From the NCBI RefSeq assembly GCF_030678915.1, contig NZ_JAUUTZ010000002.1:309445-373444 (forward strand): a DNA stretch of 64,000 nt. The letters run 5' to 3'. Shown here in pieces: positions 1-9,345 of this stretch. Numbering within the stretch: position 1 is the stretch's first letter; each line of letters opens with the position of its first letter. The translations under genes were made by a program, and so were the position numbers. The notes under the pieces were generated by a model. It saw only the letters and a program-made list of their open reading frames with translations. It made no database searches and was not told the DNA's origin. This DNA comes from Paracoccus wurundjeri. GTDB lineage: Bacteria; Pseudomonadota; Alphaproteobacteria; Rhodobacterales; Rhodobacteraceae.

Positions 1-965
1 TGCGCAAGGGCAGCTTTTTCAGAAACGGCCCGATCCTTGGAACAGCCATTGCCGCGGTCGAAATTGCCTTGTGGGATATCAAGGGTCAGCGGGCGGGATT
101 GCCGGTATTCGAGTTTCTGGGTGGCAGGGTGCGCGATAATATCCGGTCCTATACATGGATCGGCGGTGACAGCCCCGCCAATGTGGTGAGCCACGCGAAA
201 GAACGGGTCGAACAGGGCTTCGATGCCGTCAAGATGAACGCGACCCCTGCCGTCGCGCATCTGGAATGGCGCGAGGCAACCGAAAACCTTGTTCAACGCA
301 TGGGCAGCCTGCGGGATGCGTTCGGCGGCAGTATCGACATTGCTCTGGATTTCCATGGCCGCGTACCACGCTCCGTGTTGAAACAGATGGTGAAGGAAAT
401 CGAGCCGTTCGATCCGCTGTGGATCGAAGAGCCGTTCCTGCCCGAACATGTCGGGGCCGATGAGCTGATGGCGCGGATATGCCCGCATATCCCCATCGCC
501 ACCGGTGAACGGCTTCTGCATCGATGGGATTTCCAGCGCCTTCTGGAACGCGGAGGCGTGGATGTCATCCAGCCCGACATTTCCATCACGGGCCTGTTCG
601 AGATGGAAAAGATCGCCCGTCTGGCCGAGATTTACGACGTTGGCGTCGCGCCGCATTGTCCCAATGGTCCGATCTCTCTTGCCGCTTCGCTTCAGGTGGA
701 TTTCTGCTGCGCCAATACAGTCATTCAGGAGCAAAGCCTTGGGCTTCACTACAATCAGGGCTATGCCGGACTGCCCCCCGCCGACATCCTGGATTATATC
801 GGGGATCCCGATGTCCTGACGACCAGAAACGGCAGATTCGACTGTCCCTCTGCTCCGGGACTCGGGCTGATCCTCAAAGGCGATACGATCGAGGCGGCGC
901 ATACGGACTGGTCCCTGCCCGATCCCGACTGGCGCCATCGCGACGGGGTTTATGCCGAATGGTGA
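1..965 (+). CDS. dgoD: Galactonate dehydratase-like enzyme (enolase superfamily), 5' end outside window
   Basis: This gene is open from the first in-frame codon (base 3), so the start lies upstream; about 320 residues are present. The order of motifs matches E. coli D-galactonate dehydratase: LDFHGRV (metal Asp and catalytic His), IEEPF (metal Glu), ATGERL (metal Glu), QPDIS, and APHCPNGPI with the second catalytic His, ending in the family's usual AEW. Such enzymes dehydrate a sugar acid to a 2-keto-3-deoxy acid in the cytoplasm. A 2-keto-acid aldolase follows 73 bases downstream, which fits a dehydratase-aldolase pair. Family membership is firm; the exact sugar acid is inferred and could differ from galactonate. 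Confidence 0.82.
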   Translation, partial: RKGSFFRNGPILGTAIAAVEIALWDIKGQRAGLPVFEFLGGRVRDNIRSYTWIGGDSPANVVSHAKERVEQGFDAVKMNATPAVAHLEWREATENLVQRMGSLRDAFGGSIDIALDFHGRVPRSVLKQMVKEIEPFDPLWIEEPFLPEHVGADELMARICPHIPIATGERLLHRWDFQRLLERGGVDVIQPDISITGLFEMEKIARLAEIYDVGVAPHCPNGPISLAASLQVDFCCANTVIQEQSLGLHYNQGYAGLPPADILDYIGDPDVLTTRNGRFDCPSAPGLGLILKGDTIEAAHTDWSLPDPDWRHRDGVYAEW

Positions 966-1038
966 TCCGTGGCGCAGAGCCCCGACCGGCCGTGGCCTGC
1001 CCGGCGATGGTTATCCCTGAACAGATTGGAAAAAACAT

Positions 1039-1830
1039 ATGACAACCCGAAACGATTTCGCAAATCCGTTCCGCCGGGCTTTGGCCGGGAAGAAGGTCCT
1101 GACCGGGATCTGGTCGATGCTGAATTCCACCAATGCGATCGAGGGCCTTGGCTGGGCCGGCTTCGACTGGCTTGTGATCGATGCCGAACATTCGCCGGTC
1201 AGCCTGCATGACGCCATGGCGCATCTGCGCGCGCTAGGCGCGACTCCGACGATCCCGGTGGTGCGGCTGCCGTGGAACGATAACGTGCTGATCAAGCATT
1301 ATCTGGATATCGGCGCACAGACGATCATGCTGCCTCTGATCCAGAATGCCAGGGAAGCACAGGCCGCGGTGCGCGCCATGCGCTATCCGCCCGGCGGGAT
1401 GCGCGGCTTCGCCGCCATGCATCGCGCCAGCCGCTACGGCCATATCCCGCAATATGTGGAACGCGCCGAGGAAACCCTGTTCATGATCGTGCAGGTAGAG
1501 ACCGTCGAGGCGCTGGATCGGCTGGACGAGATCGCATCCGTCGAAGGTGTCGACGCCGTGTTCTTTGGCCCCGGGGATTTGTCCGCAAGCATGGGTTTGC
1601 TGGGCAAGCCGGGTCAGACCGAAGTGTTCGACAGAATCGTCGAGGCATCGAAGACCGTGCAGAGGCTTGGCAAGAGTACCGGGGTTCTGGCGCCAAGCAT
1701 CGGTCACGCCAAAAGCTATTGCAGCGCGGGCGTGAATTTCGTGTCGGTGGCGACCGATTGCGCCCTTCTGTTTCGTAACGCCGACGCACTGGCCGCTGAT
1801 TTCGCGGCCTTCACGGCGGCGGCAACATAG
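1039..1830 (+). CDS. HpcH/HpaI family 2-keto-3-deoxy acid aldolase
   Basis: The 263-residue product is a class II pyruvate aldolase of the HpcH/HpaI TIM-barrel family. Visible signatures are DWLVIDAEH near residue 43, the RYG segment, VQVET with the metal-binding Glu, and FFGPGDLSASMG with the metal-binding Asp. These enzymes cleave 2-keto-3-deoxy sugar acids or 4-hydroxy-2-oxo acids to pyruvate and an aldehyde using a divalent metal. Its place after the dehydratase and before a lactonase suggests it cleaves that dehydratase's product. Length is normal for the family (about 255-265). The specific substrate cannot be read from sequence. A second family member lies at 9346-10134. Confidence 0.88.
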   Translation: MTTRNDFANPFRRALAGKKVLTGIWSMLNSTNAIEGLGWAGFDWLVIDAEHSPVSLHDAMAHLRALGATPTIPVVRLPWNDNVLIKHYLDIGAQTIMLPLIQNAREAQAAVRAMRYPPGGMRGFAAMHRASRYGHIPQYVERAEETLFMIVQVETVEALDRLDEIASVEGVDAVFFGPGDLSASMGLLGKPGQTEVFDRIVEASKTVQRLGKSTGVLAPSIGHAKSYCSAGVNFVSVATDCALLFRNADALAADFAAFTAAAT

Positions 1831-1844
1831 GCAGGGCGGATCCC

Positions 1845-2759
1845 ATGCCGCGCGTGATCGATATCTGGCAGGTCGAAAGGCCCGAATTGCCGCGCAGCCT
1901 GTTGGGCGAAACTGTCCGGTGGCATGCGCGGTCGGGACGGGTGATCTATGCCGATATCATGGGGCGGAAATTGCTCGCCTATGATCCGCTGACCGGCCAG
2001 CAGGATGATTGGAGCTTCGAGGCCCCGGTGGGCGGCTGGTTTCCGACCATCCGCGATGAAATCATCCTTGCGGTCGGGCAGAACCTCGACTGGTTCGACA
2101 TGAAAACGGGCTCGCGGCGCCCTTTGGCTTCGCTTGTCGGCGAGGATGCCGATATCCGTTTCAATGACGGTCGGTGTGACCCTGCCGGACGGCTGTGGAT
2201 CTCGACGATGAGCATGTCGGGAAATCCGCCTCCGCCCAGGGGCCGGCTGTTCCGTCTGGACCCGCCCGGCATATTGACTCCGGTCATCGACGGGCTGCGC
2301 ATTCCCAATACGCTGGCATGGTCGCCGGATGGGAACAGCATGTATTTCGCGGATTCACTGACCCGCGAAACCGGTCGATACGGCTATGATCCGCAAAACG
2401 GAGAGTTGGGTACCCGGTCGGTTCTGTTCCGGTTTTCCGATGCGGTAAGCGGCATTCCCGATGGTGCCTGCGTGGATGAGGAAGGCGGGATCTGGATTGC
2501 CGTGCCGCGCGGATCACGGGTCGAAAGGCGAATGCCCGACGGTTCTCTGGACACGGTTATCCTGCTGCCCGCCGAAAGACCGACCATGTGTGCTTTTGGC
2601 GGCGCGGACCGGGATATCCTGTTCATCACCAGCCAGTCCCTTTTCCTGTCGGAAGAAGAGCGGCGGTTCCGGGTGAATGACGGTGCATTTTTCGCCGTCC
2701 GGCCCGGAGTCACCGGATTGCCGGAAGCGCAATTCGACCCGGACACGATCAGGAACTGA
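1845..2759 (+). CDS. SMP-30/gluconolactonase/LRE family sugar lactonase
   Basis: The 304-residue product is a six-bladed beta-propeller of the SMP-30/LRE lactonase family. It has the early Glu of an LLGETVRWH-type strand, RFNDGRCDPAGRLW (metal-binding Asn and Asp), IPNTLAWSPDGNSMYFADS with the catalytic-site Asn and Asp, and IPDGACVDEEGGIW. These enzymes open sugar lactones to sugar acids. The gene begins 14 bases after the aldolase and is the last plus-strand gene of this group, so the three plus-strand genes read as lactonase, dehydratase and aldolase of one sugar-acid route. A GC-rich repeat begins 36 bases after the stop. Substrate is not determinable. Confidence 0.87.
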   Translation: MPRVIDIWQVERPELPRSLLGETVRWHARSGRVIYADIMGRKLLAYDPLTGQQDDWSFEAPVGGWFPTIRDEIILAVGQNLDWFDMKTGSRRPLASLVGEDADIRFNDGRCDPAGRLWISTMSMSGNPPPPRGRLFRLDPPGILTPVIDGLRIPNTLAWSPDGNSMYFADSLTRETGRYGYDPQNGELGTRSVLFRFSDAVSGIPDGACVDEEGGIWIAVPRGSRVERRMPDGSLDTVILLPAERPTMCAFGGADRDILFITSQSLFLSEEERRFRVNDGAFFAVRPGVTGLPEAQFDPDTIRN

Positions 2760-2795
2760 CCGCCTGAAGCATATCGGACTTGGCCGGATTCGTGT

Positions 2796-2903
2796 CCTCC
2801 CCTTCTTCTTTGCGGTAAATACCTCGGGGGTCCGGGGGGCAGCGCCCCCGGCCATTGCGGGACGCATTTAACCGGCGTTTCCGATGCGGCGCGACAGGCT
2901 CTA
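2796..2903 (-). repeat. GC-rich 3'-end repeat, copy 1 (short form)
   Basis: This is a 108-base copy of a sequence also found at 20433-20577, 29249-29392 and, in the other orientation, 63862-63912. Read on the minus strand it starts with TAGAGCCTGTCGCG, continues through a GGAAACGCCGGTT block and a GCGTCCCGC block, then a GGGGGCGCTGCCCC hairpin, a CGAGGTATTT block and GAAGAAGGGGAGG. Its first three bases are the TAG stop codon of the SDR gene. It separates two convergent genes and may work as a terminator. This copy lacks the extra nested hairpin of copies 2 and 3. Confidence 0.85.
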
Positions 2904-3647
2904 GAGAAGCCCGCCATCCGCCCGGATGGTTCGTCCGGTAATCCATCCGGCATCGTCAGAGACAAGAAAGGCCACCAATCCGCTGATATCGCCCGGTTGC
3001 CCGATCCGGCGAAGCGGCGTCCGGCTGCGCATCGCATCTCCGCGCTCCCTGACGGCTGCTGCGGTCATGTCGGTTTCGATCAGGCCCGGCGCGATTGCAT
3101 TGATGGTGATGCCGCGCGGACCCAGTTCCTGGCTCAGGGCAAGCGCCAGTGCCGATACGGCCGCCTTCGAGGCGGCATAGACCGAAGTGCCGGGCATCGG
3201 GGATTCCGCAAGCCGGGATGAGAAATGGATGATCCGGCCGGGGGTTTCCATGACGGCGGCGGCGGCGCGGGTCACGGACAGGGCGCCCAGGACGTTGGTT
3301 GCGAACATCGCATGATAATGATCGGCGTCGGCCTGCTCCAGAGGCCGGTATGTGGCGACCCCCGCCGCATTGACCAGAATATCGAGCCGGCCGAATATCT
3401 CGACGCATTCGCGAGCAAGCCGTTCGCAATCTTCCGGGCAAGAGATATCCGCCGCGAAGGCACAAGCCCTTGCCCCGGCCGCCTTCAGGTCTTCGACGAC
3501 CCTGTCGGCCGACGCCTTGTCGCTGCGATAAGCGATCGCGATTGTTGCGCCCTCGGCCCCAAGGCGACGGGCCACTTCCGCGCCGATTCCGCGCGACCCG
3601 CCGGTGACCAAAGCCGTTTTTCCAGAAAGCGCCGGCTTGCCGTTCAT
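2901..3647 (-). CDS. Short-chain dehydrogenase/reductase (SDR), FabG-like
   Basis: The 248-residue product is a classical SDR. It has the NAD(P)-binding TGGSRGIG motif near residue 15, the NAAG motif, the catalytic YAASK, and a C-terminal ITGRTIRADGG of the FabG type. The ATG at 3647 was chosen because GGAGAC lies just upstream and the preceding codons overlap the neighbouring gene's 3' end without SDR sequence. It is the last gene of a minus-strand run from about 10134 down to here. It probably oxidises a hydroxyl or reduces a keto group of a sugar-acid intermediate, which is inference. The stop codon is formed by the repeat at 2796-2903. Confidence 0.85.
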   Translation of the reverse strand: MNGKPALSGKTALVTGGSRGIGAEVARRLGAEGATIAIAYRSDKASADRVVEDLKAAGARACAFAADISCPEDCERLARECVEIFGRLDILVNAAGVATYRPLEQADADHYHAMFATNVLGALSVTRAAAAVMETPGRIIHFSSRLAESPMPGTSVYAASKAAVSALALALSQELGPRGITINAIAPGLIETDMTAAAVRERGDAMRSRTPLRRIGQPGDISGLVAFLVSDDAGWITGRTIRADGGLL

Positions 3648-3681
3648 GTCCTGTCTCCTTGTTCCTGCGCGTAGGCCGGTG

Positions 3682-4410
3682 TCAGCCCGGCCGCGCCCAC
3701 GCGGCTTCGGGCGCCGTATCGAGTGCATGCAGGTAATCATTAGTTCGGGTCACGGGCTGCCTTGCCAAAGCAAGTGCGGCGCTGGAAAATCCGGCAAGAT
3801 GATCCCGCCGCGCCGCTTCGTCGGATCTTGGCACGCCATGCGCGACATAGGGGGCCGCCGCCTCGAACCCCATATATTCAAGCGCCAGCTTTTGCAGCGG
3901 CATCAGGATAGGACCGATCGGGCCGTAAACGCCAGTTTCGGCGAAACGCTCTGGCGTGCCTCCGGTCGTTACGGAAAGCATCGCGCGGCGTCCCCGAAAC
4001 AGCCCGCTGTCAAACCGCCGCCCGTCGACATAACCGAACCCATAGGCCAGAACCCGGTCGATCCAGCCCTTGAGGATCGCCGGCGGGCCGCCCCACCATA
4101 ACGGAAATTGCAGTATGATATTGTCGGCCTTTGCAACCCGCGCCTGTTCCCGGGCGATATCGGGGGCGAAGGCCCCTGCGCGTACCGCCTCTGCCTGCTC
4201 GGTCTGAACATGGAAGCGCCCGGCATCCGCGATGCCGGTCATGTCATGGCGTCCGATATCGGCGCGGAAACCCTCGGCGCAGAGATCGGATATGACGACG
4301 TTGTGGCCCGCCTGCCGAAGCGCCTGCGCCGCGGCATCGGCCATGGCGTGGTTGAAGGATTGCGGCTCGGGATGGGCGACAACGATAAGGATGTGGCGGC
4401 GCTCTGTCAT
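3682..4410 (-). CDS. NAD(P)H-dependent flavodoxin-fold oxidoreductase
   Basis: The 242-residue product belongs to the NAD(P)H:quinone oxidoreductase/modulator of drug activity family with a flavodoxin fold. Signatures are ILIVVAHPEPQSFNHAM at the N-terminus, FPLWWGGPPAILKGWIDRVL in the middle (FMN and dimer contact), and SVTTGG. These FMN or FAD enzymes make two-electron reductions of quinones and related compounds. Only two bases separate its ATG from the upstream BKACE stop, so it is co-transcribed with a catabolic operon; its role there is unclear. Confidence 0.85.
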   Translation of the reverse strand: MTERRHILIVVAHPEPQSFNHAMADAAAQALRQAGHNVVISDLCAEGFRADIGRHDMTGIADAGRFHVQTEQAEAVRAGAFAPDIAREQARVAKADNIILQFPLWWGGPPAILKGWIDRVLAYGFGYVDGRRFDSGLFRGRRAMLSVTTGGTPERFAETGVYGPIGPILMPLQKLALEYMGFEAAAPYVAHGVPRSDEAARRDHLAGFSSAALALARQPVTRTNDYLHALDTAPEAAWARPG

Positions 4411-4412
4411 GA

Positions 4413-5339
4413 TCAGAAATTCACCTTGTCGCCGCCCTTGAGGTTCAGGATCTCGCGGGCCTCATCAGGGGTCGCGACTTCGAACCCCATATGCTCGACC
4501 AGTTCGCGCGCCAGCGTCACCTGTTCCGCATTGCTTTTCGCAAGCCTGCCACGGCCCGCGTAAAGCGAATCCTCAAGACCGACGCGAAGATGACCGCCAA
4601 GCAGGATGGACTGCATCGCCACCGGCATCTGGTGCCGGCCCGCGCCCAGAACGGACCAGCGGTATTCCTCGCCGAACAACCGGTTCGCCGTCCGGCGCAT
4701 ATGCAGCACATCTTCGGAATGCGGCCCGATCCCGCCAAGGATGCCGAAGACCGATTGCACGAAGAAAGGCGGTTTCACGTAACCGCGTCGTACGAAATGC
4801 TCCAGCGTGTAAAGATGACCGATATCATAGCACTCGATCTCGAAACGCGTGTCATTATCGGCGCAGGTCGTAAGGATTCCCTCGATATCGGCGAAGGTGT
4901 TGCGGAAAACCCGATCGCGGGAGCCCTCGATATAGGGTTTCTCCCAATCGTGTTTGAACTCTGTCATCTTGTCGAGGATCGGATAGATGCCGAAATTCAT
5001 GGATCCCATGTTGAGCGAGGCGACCTCGGGCTTGAAGATGGCGGCGGGTTGCAGCCTTTCCTCGACCCGCATCGTCGGCGCGCCGCCGGTCGTGATATTG
5101 ACGACCACATCGGAGCGCTGCTTGATGACCCCCAGAAAGGGCTCATAGGCTTCCGGGGTCTGGTCGGGCTGGCCGGTCCGGGGGTCGCGGGCGTGCAGAT
5201 GAACGATCGCCGCGCCTGCCTCGCGGGCGCCAAGAGCGGCGTCCGCGATCTCGGACGGAGTCACGGGAAGGTAGGGCGACATCGACGGCGTGTGTATCGA
5301 GCCGGTGACGGCACATGTGATGATGATCTTGCGAGACAT
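4413..5339 (-). CDS. BKACE family beta-keto acid cleavage enzyme
   Basis: The 308-residue product is a member of the beta-keto acid cleavage enzyme family (formerly DUF849; founder is 3-keto-5-aminohexanoate cleavage enzyme Kce). It has the zinc-binding VHLHARD motif near residue 47, NITTGG, the MGSMNF segment, and FVQSVFGILGGIG. The family joins acetyl-CoA to beta-keto acids to give acetoacetate and a new acyl-CoA. It sits between the TRAP transporter large subunit (8 bases away) and a flavin oxidoreductase. The association suggests that the transported compound is converted to a beta-keto acid; the identity is unknown. Confidence 0.9.
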   Translation of the reverse strand: MSRKIIITCAVTGSIHTPSMSPYLPVTPSEIADAALGAREAGAAIVHLHARDPRTGQPDQTPEAYEPFLGVIKQRSDVVVNITTGGAPTMRVEERLQPAAIFKPEVASLNMGSMNFGIYPILDKMTEFKHDWEKPYIEGSRDRVFRNTFADIEGILTTCADNDTRFEIECYDIGHLYTLEHFVRRGYVKPPFFVQSVFGILGGIGPHSEDVLHMRRTANRLFGEEYRWSVLGAGRHQMPVAMQSILLGGHLRVGLEDSLYAGRGRLAKSNAEQVTLARELVEHMGFEVATPDEAREILNLKGGDKVNF

Positions 5340-5347
5340 GGATTTCC

Positions 5348-6619
5348 TCAGAACAGCATTTCCGGCACAAACAGCGACATGGCCGGGACAAGCGCGACCA
5401 GCGCAAGGATCGCGATGCAGATCGCGATCAGCGGCATTGCCTCGCGGATTACCCGTGTCACCGGCTCGCCCGATATGGCCGATGCGATGAACAGCAGGAT
5501 CCCGACGGGCGGCGTGGCCATCCCGATCACCACGTTCAGAACCACGACCATCCCGAACTGCACCGGATCCATCCCGATCAATGCCTGGAACTTCAGCAGG
5601 ATCGGCATGGTCAGGATCAGGATCGAGATGGGTTCAAGGAACATGCCCAGGATCAGCAGGAAGATGTTCAGCAACAGAAGGATCAGAAAGGGATGCTCGG
5701 TGATTGTCAGCACCAGGTCGCCGATATGCTGCGGCACCTGTTCCAGCGTGAAGACGAAGGACACGATGGAAGCCATCGAGGTGATGAACAGGATCGAGGC
5801 CGATACAAGCGTCGTGGCGATCAACGCTTCCCAGACACGGCGCAGGCTAAGGTCGCGATACGCGAAACCGATCACCAGCGCATAGGCGACCGCAACCGCC
5901 GCCGCTTCGGTCGGGGTGAATATCCCGGCCTTGATGCCGACAAGGATGATCGCGGGCAGAAGCAGCGCGGGCAGGGTGCGCCCCGTTGCCTTCCACCGGT
6001 CGCGGCCGCCCATTCGTTCGGTCACCGGGAACCCGTCGCGCTTCGCTCGCCATGACGCATAGATCAGCAAGCCGACGGCAATCGCCATTCCCGGAACGAT
6101 GCCGGCCAGAAAAAGCTGCCCGATCGAGGTTCCCGACAGAACGCCATAGATGATCATCGTGATCGACGGCGGAATGATCGGCCCCATGATCGACGACACG
6201 GCGATCAGGGCCGCGGCATAGGCCGGCGGCATTCCCTGCCTGCCCATCGTCGGGATAAGGATCGAACCAAGCGCAGAGGCCTCTGCCGTCGCGCTTCCCG
6301 AAATGCCCGCAAAAAAGCCCGAGGACAGGATCGAGACAGAGGACATGCCGCCGCGGCGATGCCCTACCATGGCGCGGGCGAAATGAACGATCCGGTCGGT
6401 GACGCCGCCGACATTCATCAGGGCTCCGGCCAGAAGAAACAGCGGAATGGTCATCAGAACGAACTGGTCGATGCCCGCCATCATACGCTGGGGCAGCATC
6501 AGGACCATCATGCCATTGCCCGACAGATACAGGTAAGCGGTTCCCGCGATGCCGAGTGTCAGGGCGATCGGAATGCCGCTGGCCAGCAGACCGGCGAATA
6601 TAACGAAAAATGCACCCAT
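5348..6619 (-). CDS. dctM: TRAP transporter large membrane subunit (DctM)
   Basis: The 423-residue product is the large permease of a tripartite ATP-independent periplasmic transporter. It is strongly hydrophobic with about 12 membrane segments and the family landmarks FAGISGSATAEASALGSILIP and MIIYGVLSGTSIGQLFLAGIVPG. It moves a carboxylate-type solute across the inner membrane using an ion gradient. Its ATG overlaps the stop of the small subunit gene (TGATG), so translation is probably coupled. Confidence 0.95.
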   Translation of the reverse strand: MGAFFVIFAGLLASGIPIALTLGIAGTAYLYLSGNGMMVLMLPQRMMAGIDQFVLMTIPLFLLAGALMNVGGVTDRIVHFARAMVGHRRGGMSSVSILSSGFFAGISGSATAEASALGSILIPTMGRQGMPPAYAAALIAVSSIMGPIIPPSITMIIYGVLSGTSIGQLFLAGIVPGMAIAVGLLIYASWRAKRDGFPVTERMGGRDRWKATGRTLPALLLPAIILVGIKAGIFTPTEAAAVAVAYALVIGFAYRDLSLRRVWEALIATTLVSASILFITSMASIVSFVFTLEQVPQHIGDLVLTITEHPFLILLLLNIFLLILGMFLEPISILILTMPILLKFQALIGMDPVQFGMVVVLNVVIGMATPPVGILLFIASAISGEPVTRVIREAMPLIAICIAILALVALVPAMSLFVPEMLF

Positions 6620-7218
6620 CAGCTTTGCCGCCCCCCGGTTCCGGTCAGATCTCCGGTGTCATCCAGCCCGTCCTGCTGTGCGCCTTTTGTCCGGGTGGCG
6701 AAACCTGTCACCAGATCCGCGATGATATGAAGGATCATCAGGGCCGACCCGACAGAGACAGAGATATAGACATATCCGATCGGCAGCCCCAAAGGCCGCC
6801 CGAACAGCGAGCCCCAGATGAAATCCAGCGCCGGGATCGTCTGGCTTGAAAAGCGGGAAGCATAATCCGCGCCATACACCGCGATAAGAGCGAGAAAGGC
6901 GATGACGGGAATGGCGGTTATGACCTTCAGCACCCATTTGCCCCGGTCGGACAGCGCAGCCGGCAGGAAATCCAGCGCCACGAATTCGCCCTTGGAATAG
7001 GCAAGCCCCAGCACCAGGAATGTTTGCCAGATCAACAGATAACGGCAAAGCTCCTCGGCCCAGATCAGCGATCCGCCCAGCACATATCGCGACCAGACCT
7101 GAGCGATCATGACCATGACGATAATCGCCATCGAAATCCCCGCGGCAAAACGCAGGAGCAGAAGGTAGATCGAAATGATCCGGGACAGGGCTGGAGGCAG
7201 TCGCATGGCGTTCTTCAT
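6619..7218 (-). CDS. dctQ: TRAP transporter small membrane subunit (DctQ)
   Basis: The 199-residue product has four hydrophobic segments and the DctQ landmark WAEELCRYLLIWQTFLVLG. It pairs with the large subunit encoded immediately downstream. The start at 7218 gives a short leader (MKNAMRL) before the first helix; a start at 7206 is also possible. The C-terminal 30 residues are hydrophilic and extend past the last helix, slightly longer than usual for the family. Confidence 0.92.
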   Translation of the reverse strand: MKNAMRLPPALSRIISIYLLLLRFAAGISMAIIVMVMIAQVWSRYVLGGSLIWAEELCRYLLIWQTFLVLGLAYSKGEFVALDFLPAALSDRGKWVLKVITAIPVIAFLALIAVYGADYASRFSSQTIPALDFIWGSLFGRPLGLPIGYVYISVSVGSALMILHIIADLVTGFATRTKGAQQDGLDDTGDLTGTGGRQS

Positions 7219-7270
7219 GTTGATCGTGGGATGGCTGCTTCACCTTCGGGGGCGGCGCGAAGCCGATGCA

Positions 7271-8269
7271 TCAGCTTGCCGCCTGCGCGGCTTCGACGAA
7301 CTCGGCGATAAGCGGGTCTTTTTCGGCCCATTCCGCCGTCAGGGGCGCGACGGTTTCCTGCATCTCGGCAAGGTTGTCGAGTTCGATGATCTCGACGCCC
7401 TTGTCGCGCAATTCGTCCCGGCCCGTCAGATCCTGCTCTTTCGCATAGGCAAGCGTAGCGGATGTGGCCTGCCGCCCCGCTTCGCGCATCGCGTCCTTTT
7501 CCTCGTCAGACAGGGTATTCCAGAAGCCGGTCGAAACCACGTTCGAGGCGTGCCACGGATAATGTCCGGTAAGGGTAAGGTTCTTGCCGATCTCCCACAG
7601 GTTTTCACCCAGCATGGAGGATACGTTGATCTCAACCGCATCGATCACACCGGTTTCGAGCGCGCCGTAAACCTCGCCATAAGGCAGACCGACCGGCGAG
7701 GCGCCAAGCGCTTCCCAGATCGACTTATGCAGCGGCACCGGGACGATCCGGGTCTTCAGGCCCTTCATGTCAGCGATAGTCCGGACCTGCGTATTGATCG
7801 AAAGGAAGTTCCGCTGCCCGATATCCGCGGTCGACAGGCCGATGATCCCCGCAGGCTCCAGATCGTCCTGAAGCTTCTGGCCGATCGGACTCAGCGCGAG
7901 TTTCTCGAAATGATCGTAATCGCGGACAAGGAAGGGCAGTTGCCACGCGTCATAGGCCGGACGGCCGGTGACCATCGGAATCAGCACGCCCGAAATCATG
8001 GCCATTTCCAGCGTTCCCGCCACGGCGGATTCAAGGTTCTGCTTGTCGTCTCCCAACTGCCGGTTCGGGAAAATCTGCACCTCGAACGCGCCGGGCAGGA
8101 TTTCGTCCAGCGCCTCCTTGAAACTGGTCGCCAGCTTGTGTCCCGGATGGATCTCGTTCGAGGCATGCGCCAGCCGCACCATCTTGCCTTCGGCGCGGGC
8201 AAGATGAGGCATGGCAAGCGTCGCCCCAAGCGCAGCACCCGTCTGCATCAGAGTTCTTCTGGTAATCAT
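7271..8269 (-). CDS. dctP: TRAP transporter periplasmic substrate-binding protein (DctP)
   Basis: The 332-residue product begins MITRRTLMQTGAALGATLA and ends its export signal at ARA, a Tat-like twin-arginine leader that fits a solute-binding protein. The mature part is a DctP fold with LAHASNEIHPGH at the start, IFPNRQLGDDKQ, and the ligand-site Arg region LKTRIVPVPLHKSIWEALGASPVGLPYGEVYGAL. GGAGAACC lies directly upstream of the ATG. It would bind an organic acid in the periplasm and deliver it to DctQM. Confidence 0.93.
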   Translation of the reverse strand: MITRRTLMQTGAALGATLAMPHLARAEGKMVRLAHASNEIHPGHKLATSFKEALDEILPGAFEVQIFPNRQLGDDKQNLESAVAGTLEMAMISGVLIPMVTGRPAYDAWQLPFLVRDYDHFEKLALSPIGQKLQDDLEPAGIIGLSTADIGQRNFLSINTQVRTIADMKGLKTRIVPVPLHKSIWEALGASPVGLPYGEVYGALETGVIDAVEINVSSMLGENLWEIGKNLTLTGHYPWHASNVVSTGFWNTLSDEEKDAMREAGRQATSATLAYAKEQDLTGRDELRDKGVEIIELDNLAEMQETVAPLTAEWAEKDPLIAEFVEAAQAAS

Positions 8270-8442
8270 GTGGTTCTCCTCCCTTGATTGGGGTCGGCCT
8301 GTGCCGCCCCGAGAATACGGTGCCGCCCTCCGCGGTTCTTCAGCATCGAGTACAGGCCGGCCCTGCCATGCAGCGGCCTGGCGACTTCATTGGTCCGGCA
8401 GCGCTTATGGCAGTCATCTCGTGAACCTCCCCGCGATGGCGG

Positions 8443-9342
8443 TCAGGACGGCATCGGGTAATCGTCAGCATTCAACACCCAGCCCGGTTTTTCGGAAAAA
8501 TCGATGCGCGGGGGACAGAAGATGTCGACAAGCTGATTGCGCTGCGGACCCACGGCCCGGGTCGTGTGAATGACCGGCGGCGGAATGACGAGGGCAGAGG
8601 GCGACCCCATGGTGACAGTCCGGTCTTCCCGCCAATCGGCCATATCCGTCGTCCATGGCCAGCGGAGATAGTGGCTGAACTCTCCGCCGATCGCCAGCGA
8701 ACATTGTTCGAAATCGTCGTGATGATGCGGTGACATCTTCGACGAATCGCGCGGCCCGTCGAACGGGTCCAGCACGTTCACCATCATTGTCGTACAGCGA
8801 AAGATGCGCCCGAACCGGCCGTCTTCTTTCGGGATGTCCAGACTGTAATGCCGGATCTTCCATCCGCCCGTGGGTTCGGGCCAGGGCGAAAATTCCGGGA
8901 TATGCGACCGTGGCACATCATAGCCCCGCGCGTTCGAGCATTGCTTCACCAGATCGTCCGAGCGCGTCGTGAAAAGCCGCGCCATCGGTCCGCCTGCCGG
9001 CAGCGTCACGGTGCTGTCTCCCCCGGGCACGAAGGCGATTGACCAGCCCGGCACATCGGCCTTCTGGCCGTTCCACTCGATGACGGCGCCGGTTTCCGGC
9101 AGCAGAACGGCATATTCATCCACCTGACCGGAGCGTGGGAAACATGCGCCTTCACCCGCCTGCGACCATGCCAGCACGAAGTTATGCCCGCGCAGCAGCC
9201 AGGTCTTTCCGGTGGCGTCGTCGATCTGCGGCGCTTCATTGTAGAAATACGCTTCCTGAGGTTCGGCGACCAGACCCGTTCGCGGGCCGGCGGGCGCATC
9301 TTTCGGGGCCAGGGCAGAGCGTGGATCGGATTTGTCGTACAT
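8443..9342 (-). CDS. Cupin-like protein of unknown function
   Basis: The 299-residue product looks like a bicupin. The first half has a degenerate cupin fold, and the second has a metal-site-like SPHHHDDFEQCSLAIGGE near residue 200 followed by LVIPPPVIHTTRAVG. This suggests a metal-binding isomerase, dioxygenase or lyase acting on a small acid, but no specific family could be named. It lies three bases after the second HpcH/HpaI aldolase in the same operon and 173 bases before dctP; that gap shows no gene. Function is unknown. Confidence 0.7.
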   Translation of the reverse strand: MYDKSDPRSALAPKDAPAGPRTGLVAEPQEAYFYNEAPQIDDATGKTWLLRGHNFVLAWSQAGEGACFPRSGQVDEYAVLLPETGAVIEWNGQKADVPGWSIAFVPGGDSTVTLPAGGPMARLFTTRSDDLVKQCSNARGYDVPRSHIPEFSPWPEPTGGWKIRHYSLDIPKEDGRFGRIFRCTTMMVNVLDPFDGPRDSSKMSPHHHDDFEQCSLAIGGEFSHYLRWPWTTDMADWREDRTVTMGSPSALVIPPPVIHTTRAVGPQRNQLVDIFCPPRIDFSEKPGWVLNADDYPMPS

Positions 9343-9345
9343 CGG

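Noticed and set aside
4491..5885. 464-residue plus-strand reading frame
   Set aside because: It is antisense to the BKACE and dctM genes, which have clear family motifs; it has low-complexity, Arg-rich composition.
7175..8287. 370-residue plus-strand reading frame
   Set aside because: It is the shadow of dctP; no domain is recognisable.
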